Origin: Salsipaludibacter sp963812245
Lineage (GTDB): Bacteria; Actinomycetota; Nitriliruptoria; Nitriliruptorales; Nitriliruptoraceae
Assembly (NCBI GenBank): GCA_963812245.1
Contig: CAWEUK010000002.1
Coordinates: forward strand, 2,126,203-2,190,202
Reading direction: 5' to 3'
Length of the DNA: 64,000 bases
A program made the position numbers and the translations under genes. The notes beneath the pieces were generated by a model. That model worked only from the letters and a program-made list of their open reading frames with translations, was not told where the DNA came from and searched no databases. Positions 62,209 to 64,000 of the stretch are shown piece after piece (position 1 is the stretch's first letter; every line of letters begins with the position of its first letter).

Positions 62209-62300
62209 CCGGCGCCGGCCGCCATCCCCCCGCGCTTCTGCGTTCGAGCGGAGCATGGATGGCAGCCGGCGCCGGCCGGCACCCCCCCGCGCATCTGCGT
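62209..62300. repeat. 35-bp imperfect direct repeat upstream of the TadG-like gene
   Basis: Two 35-base copies (62209-62243 and 62266-62300) starting CCGGCGCCGGCC with a C-rich core, differing at a few places. GCCGGC/GGCGCC palindromes within them can form hairpins in the leader. Confidence 0.8.
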
Positions 62301-62583
62301 GGTCCTCGCTCGGAGGCACGCCTGTTGTAGCCATGTCGATCCCCCGGCATGTGTGTGTCGTGCACGGTCAAGTTGTCGCACCGGCGAAGCCTGATCGGAT
62401 CGGGGGGGTTGGCAGGCGGCGTCGCGGTCACAGCATCTGAGGCCACGCTATCCCTGTTGATACGCATCCAACGTGAGTCATTGGTCGCGACGTCGCGGGA
62501 CGCCCGTCCGACCCAAATGGGTCACGAGTCCCACGTCGCACTGGGGACTGGCTGCGAGCCACCGACCCGCGCCCGCCTCGAAA

Positions 62584-63872
62584 CTACGCCTCGAGTCTTG
62601 CCGCCACTTCGTCGCGGGTGATGCTGGGGCGCAGCAGGGCCACGGCGACGGCTGCGCACCCCAGGCCGACGGCCCCGCCCAGGATGGCAGCTCGGATCCC
62701 GACGGCATCGACCAGGCGACCCGAGATGCTGGCGCCGATCGCGGCTCCCACCGTGAAGGCGGTGTTGACCCACGAGATGGCCTCTGTGACCACGCTGTCC
62801 GGCGCCACATCGTCGACCAGGGCAAACACGGTGATGATCATCGGGGCGATCACCAACCCACTGACCGTCGCCATCAGCAGGAAGATCACCAGATTGTCCG
62901 CACCCAGCGTCAGGATCAGCATCCCCACGGTGATCACGACTGCCATCACCTGGAGCCGACCCACTCGGGTGCCGGGCCAGCTCCGCGAGCCGTACACGAA
63001 TCCACCGAGGCCGACCCCAACGCAAAGCTCCCCAGCAGCACACCGGTCAGACCGGGACGACCGGCCACCTCGGCAACCGCCGGCGCAACGATGTCGATGG
63101 TCCCGAAGGCCAGGGCAATCAGCGCGCAGATGACCATCACCGACCGCACCGCACGAACACGCACCGCTCCCCCACGCATGGTCGCAGGACCACCCTTCAT
63201 GCTGGTGGCCAGCGGGGAGGCCGTGAACAGCACGACACCCAGCAGCATCAACAGCCCGGACACGACCACACCACTCCACACCGCGATGCCGTCCACCAGT
63301 GCTGCCGCGAAGATCGGGCCCAGTACGAAGCCCAACTCGACCGTGACACTGTCCAGGGCGAAGGCACGATCCCGCAACTGCAACCCGTACAGGCGCCGCC
63401 ACCCGACTCGAGCCACGGCCGAGACAGGCGGGAAGGCGAACCCGGCCAACATGGCCAACGCATAGATGAGCAGCTTCGGGGCGCCCTGCACTGCCGCAAC
63501 GCCCAGTGCGATCAACCCCAGGGCGAAGGCCGTGGCCAGGGATCGCAACAGCCTGCCCGGGCCGCGACGGTCGATCATGCGCCCCCACAACGGCGTGCCG
63601 ACTGCGATGCCGATGGAGGTCATGGCTGCGGCCGTACCCGCGACGCCGTAGCCGTTGCCCGTCCGACGCACGAGCAACACGATCGACACGATCAGCATGC
63701 CCAGCACGACGCGCGCCAGGAAGGCACCGATCCAGGGCAGCCGCCCGTCGGGGTGCAGGAGCAGTGCGAGGTAACTGTCGGCGGTGTCCGGGGTTCCGTC
63801 AGCCACGACCGGCGTCCGCGCTTCCCCTGGCTCGTCGATCGCTCCGCCAGCACCCGATGTGGGTGTGGTCAC
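62584..63872 (-). CDS. MFS transporter, frameshifted
   Basis: About 430 aa, twelve helices across two frames. The first frame has WIGAFLARVVLGMLIVSIVLLVRRTGNGYGVAGTAAAM and GTPLWGRMIDRRGPGRLLR (the 2-3 loop motif). After PGLTGVLLGSFALG, at the C-run 63015-63018, one base seems missing and the other frame continues (VMAVVITVGMLILTLGADNLVIFLLM, VTEAISWVNTAFTVGAAIGASISG). GTG 63872 overlaps the stop of the small gene to its right. Substrate unknown; similarity is to drug-efflux-type carriers. Confidence 0.82.
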
Positions 63873-64000
63873 TGCGGTGGCTGCTCGTCATTCCAGGCGG
63901 GGTCTTCGTCCCAATCCTCGTTGCGCTCCTCGACCTTGGCCAGCGCCTGTGCCGCATCTTCGCGGGTGTCGTACGGACCGAGTTGCTTGCCGGTGGGGCA
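63869..64000 (-). CDS. Small actinobacterial protein, SPOR-like (N-terminus outside window)
   Basis: 43 residues are visible: TGKQLGPYDTREDAAQALAKVEERN, then an acidic tail (EDWDEDPAWNDEQ). The GPYxTREEAxxALxxxxERN pattern is that of a widespread short actinobacterial protein of unknown function with a SPOR-like strand-helix. The stop overlaps the MFS start, so they are coupled. Confidence 0.65.
   Translation of the reverse strand, partial: CPTGKQLGPYDTREDAAQALAKVEERNEDWDEDPAWNDEQPPQ

Noticed and set aside
5599..63872. Programmed ribosomal frameshifting as the cause of the many shifts
   Set aside because: The sites share no slippery heptamer or hairpin, affect unrelated enzymes that are not known to use shifting, and include both directions.

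Overview
The window is high-GC DNA from an actinobacterium. Several markers point there: a separate apolipoprotein N-acyltransferase overlapping a polyprenol-phosphate mannose synthase, the clpS-DUF2017 pair, a Ddn-type F420-dependent reductase, an adenosine-kinase-like sugar kinase, actinobacterial-type SerC, a DUF222/HNH gene under a textbook actinobacterial LexA box, and an IdeR/DmdR-type iron box. The genus cannot be fixed from sequence alone. A deep-branching lineage (Nitriliruptoria or Acidimicrobiia type) fits as well as a classical one.

Layout. 1-12.7 kb is housekeeping: lnt, the mannose synthase, tRNA-Glu, a RecB-like nuclease, clpS, murJ, a 5'-3' exonuclease, aat and ahcY. 12.8-26.1 kb holds nhaA, a purine-nucleoside ABC importer operon (BMP lipoprotein, attenuator, double ATPase, two permeases separated by a curious repeat-built small ORF), serC, an adenosine-kinase-like gene, and a lysine-catabolic lat-pcd pair. 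26.3-36.5 kb has an MFS exporter, a PAC2 protein, a zinc-ribbon RNase HI, an iron-boxed cupredoxin lipoprotein, a large OmpR/NB-ARC/TPR regulator and a TetR-Ddn operon with a near-perfect operator. 36.5-47 kb is accessory: a protease with polyglycine-hydrolase-like repeats, a repeat-rich DxDGDG/YD-type protein, several small stress-type proteins, a decayed HEPN gene and the SOS-controlled HNH gene. 47-55.5 kb carries a 1.2-kilo-residue BNR/PKD secreted protein with an overlapping lipoprotein, an M14 carboxypeptidase and cobU-cobT-cobS. 55.5-57.7 kb looks foreign: lower GC, then a GCG-rich methyltransferase and a truncated SSF transporter. 57.7-64 kb has a PLP decarboxylase with a GltS-like carrier, dodecin, a TadG-like protein and an MFS gene.

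Two patterns run across the window. First, nine otherwise intact conserved genes are each broken by a single-base indel (seven apparent insertions, two deletions). This is best explained by uncorrected long-read sequencing errors. Second, short perfect tandem duplications (14-81 bp) recur in both intergenic and coding DNA. No CRISPR array, prophage, complete IS element or intact restriction system was seen. The strongest candidates for something new are the repeat-protease architecture at 36.6-39.1 kb, the repeat-generated coupled ORF at 18.75 kb, and the iron-boxed cupredoxin lipoprotein.
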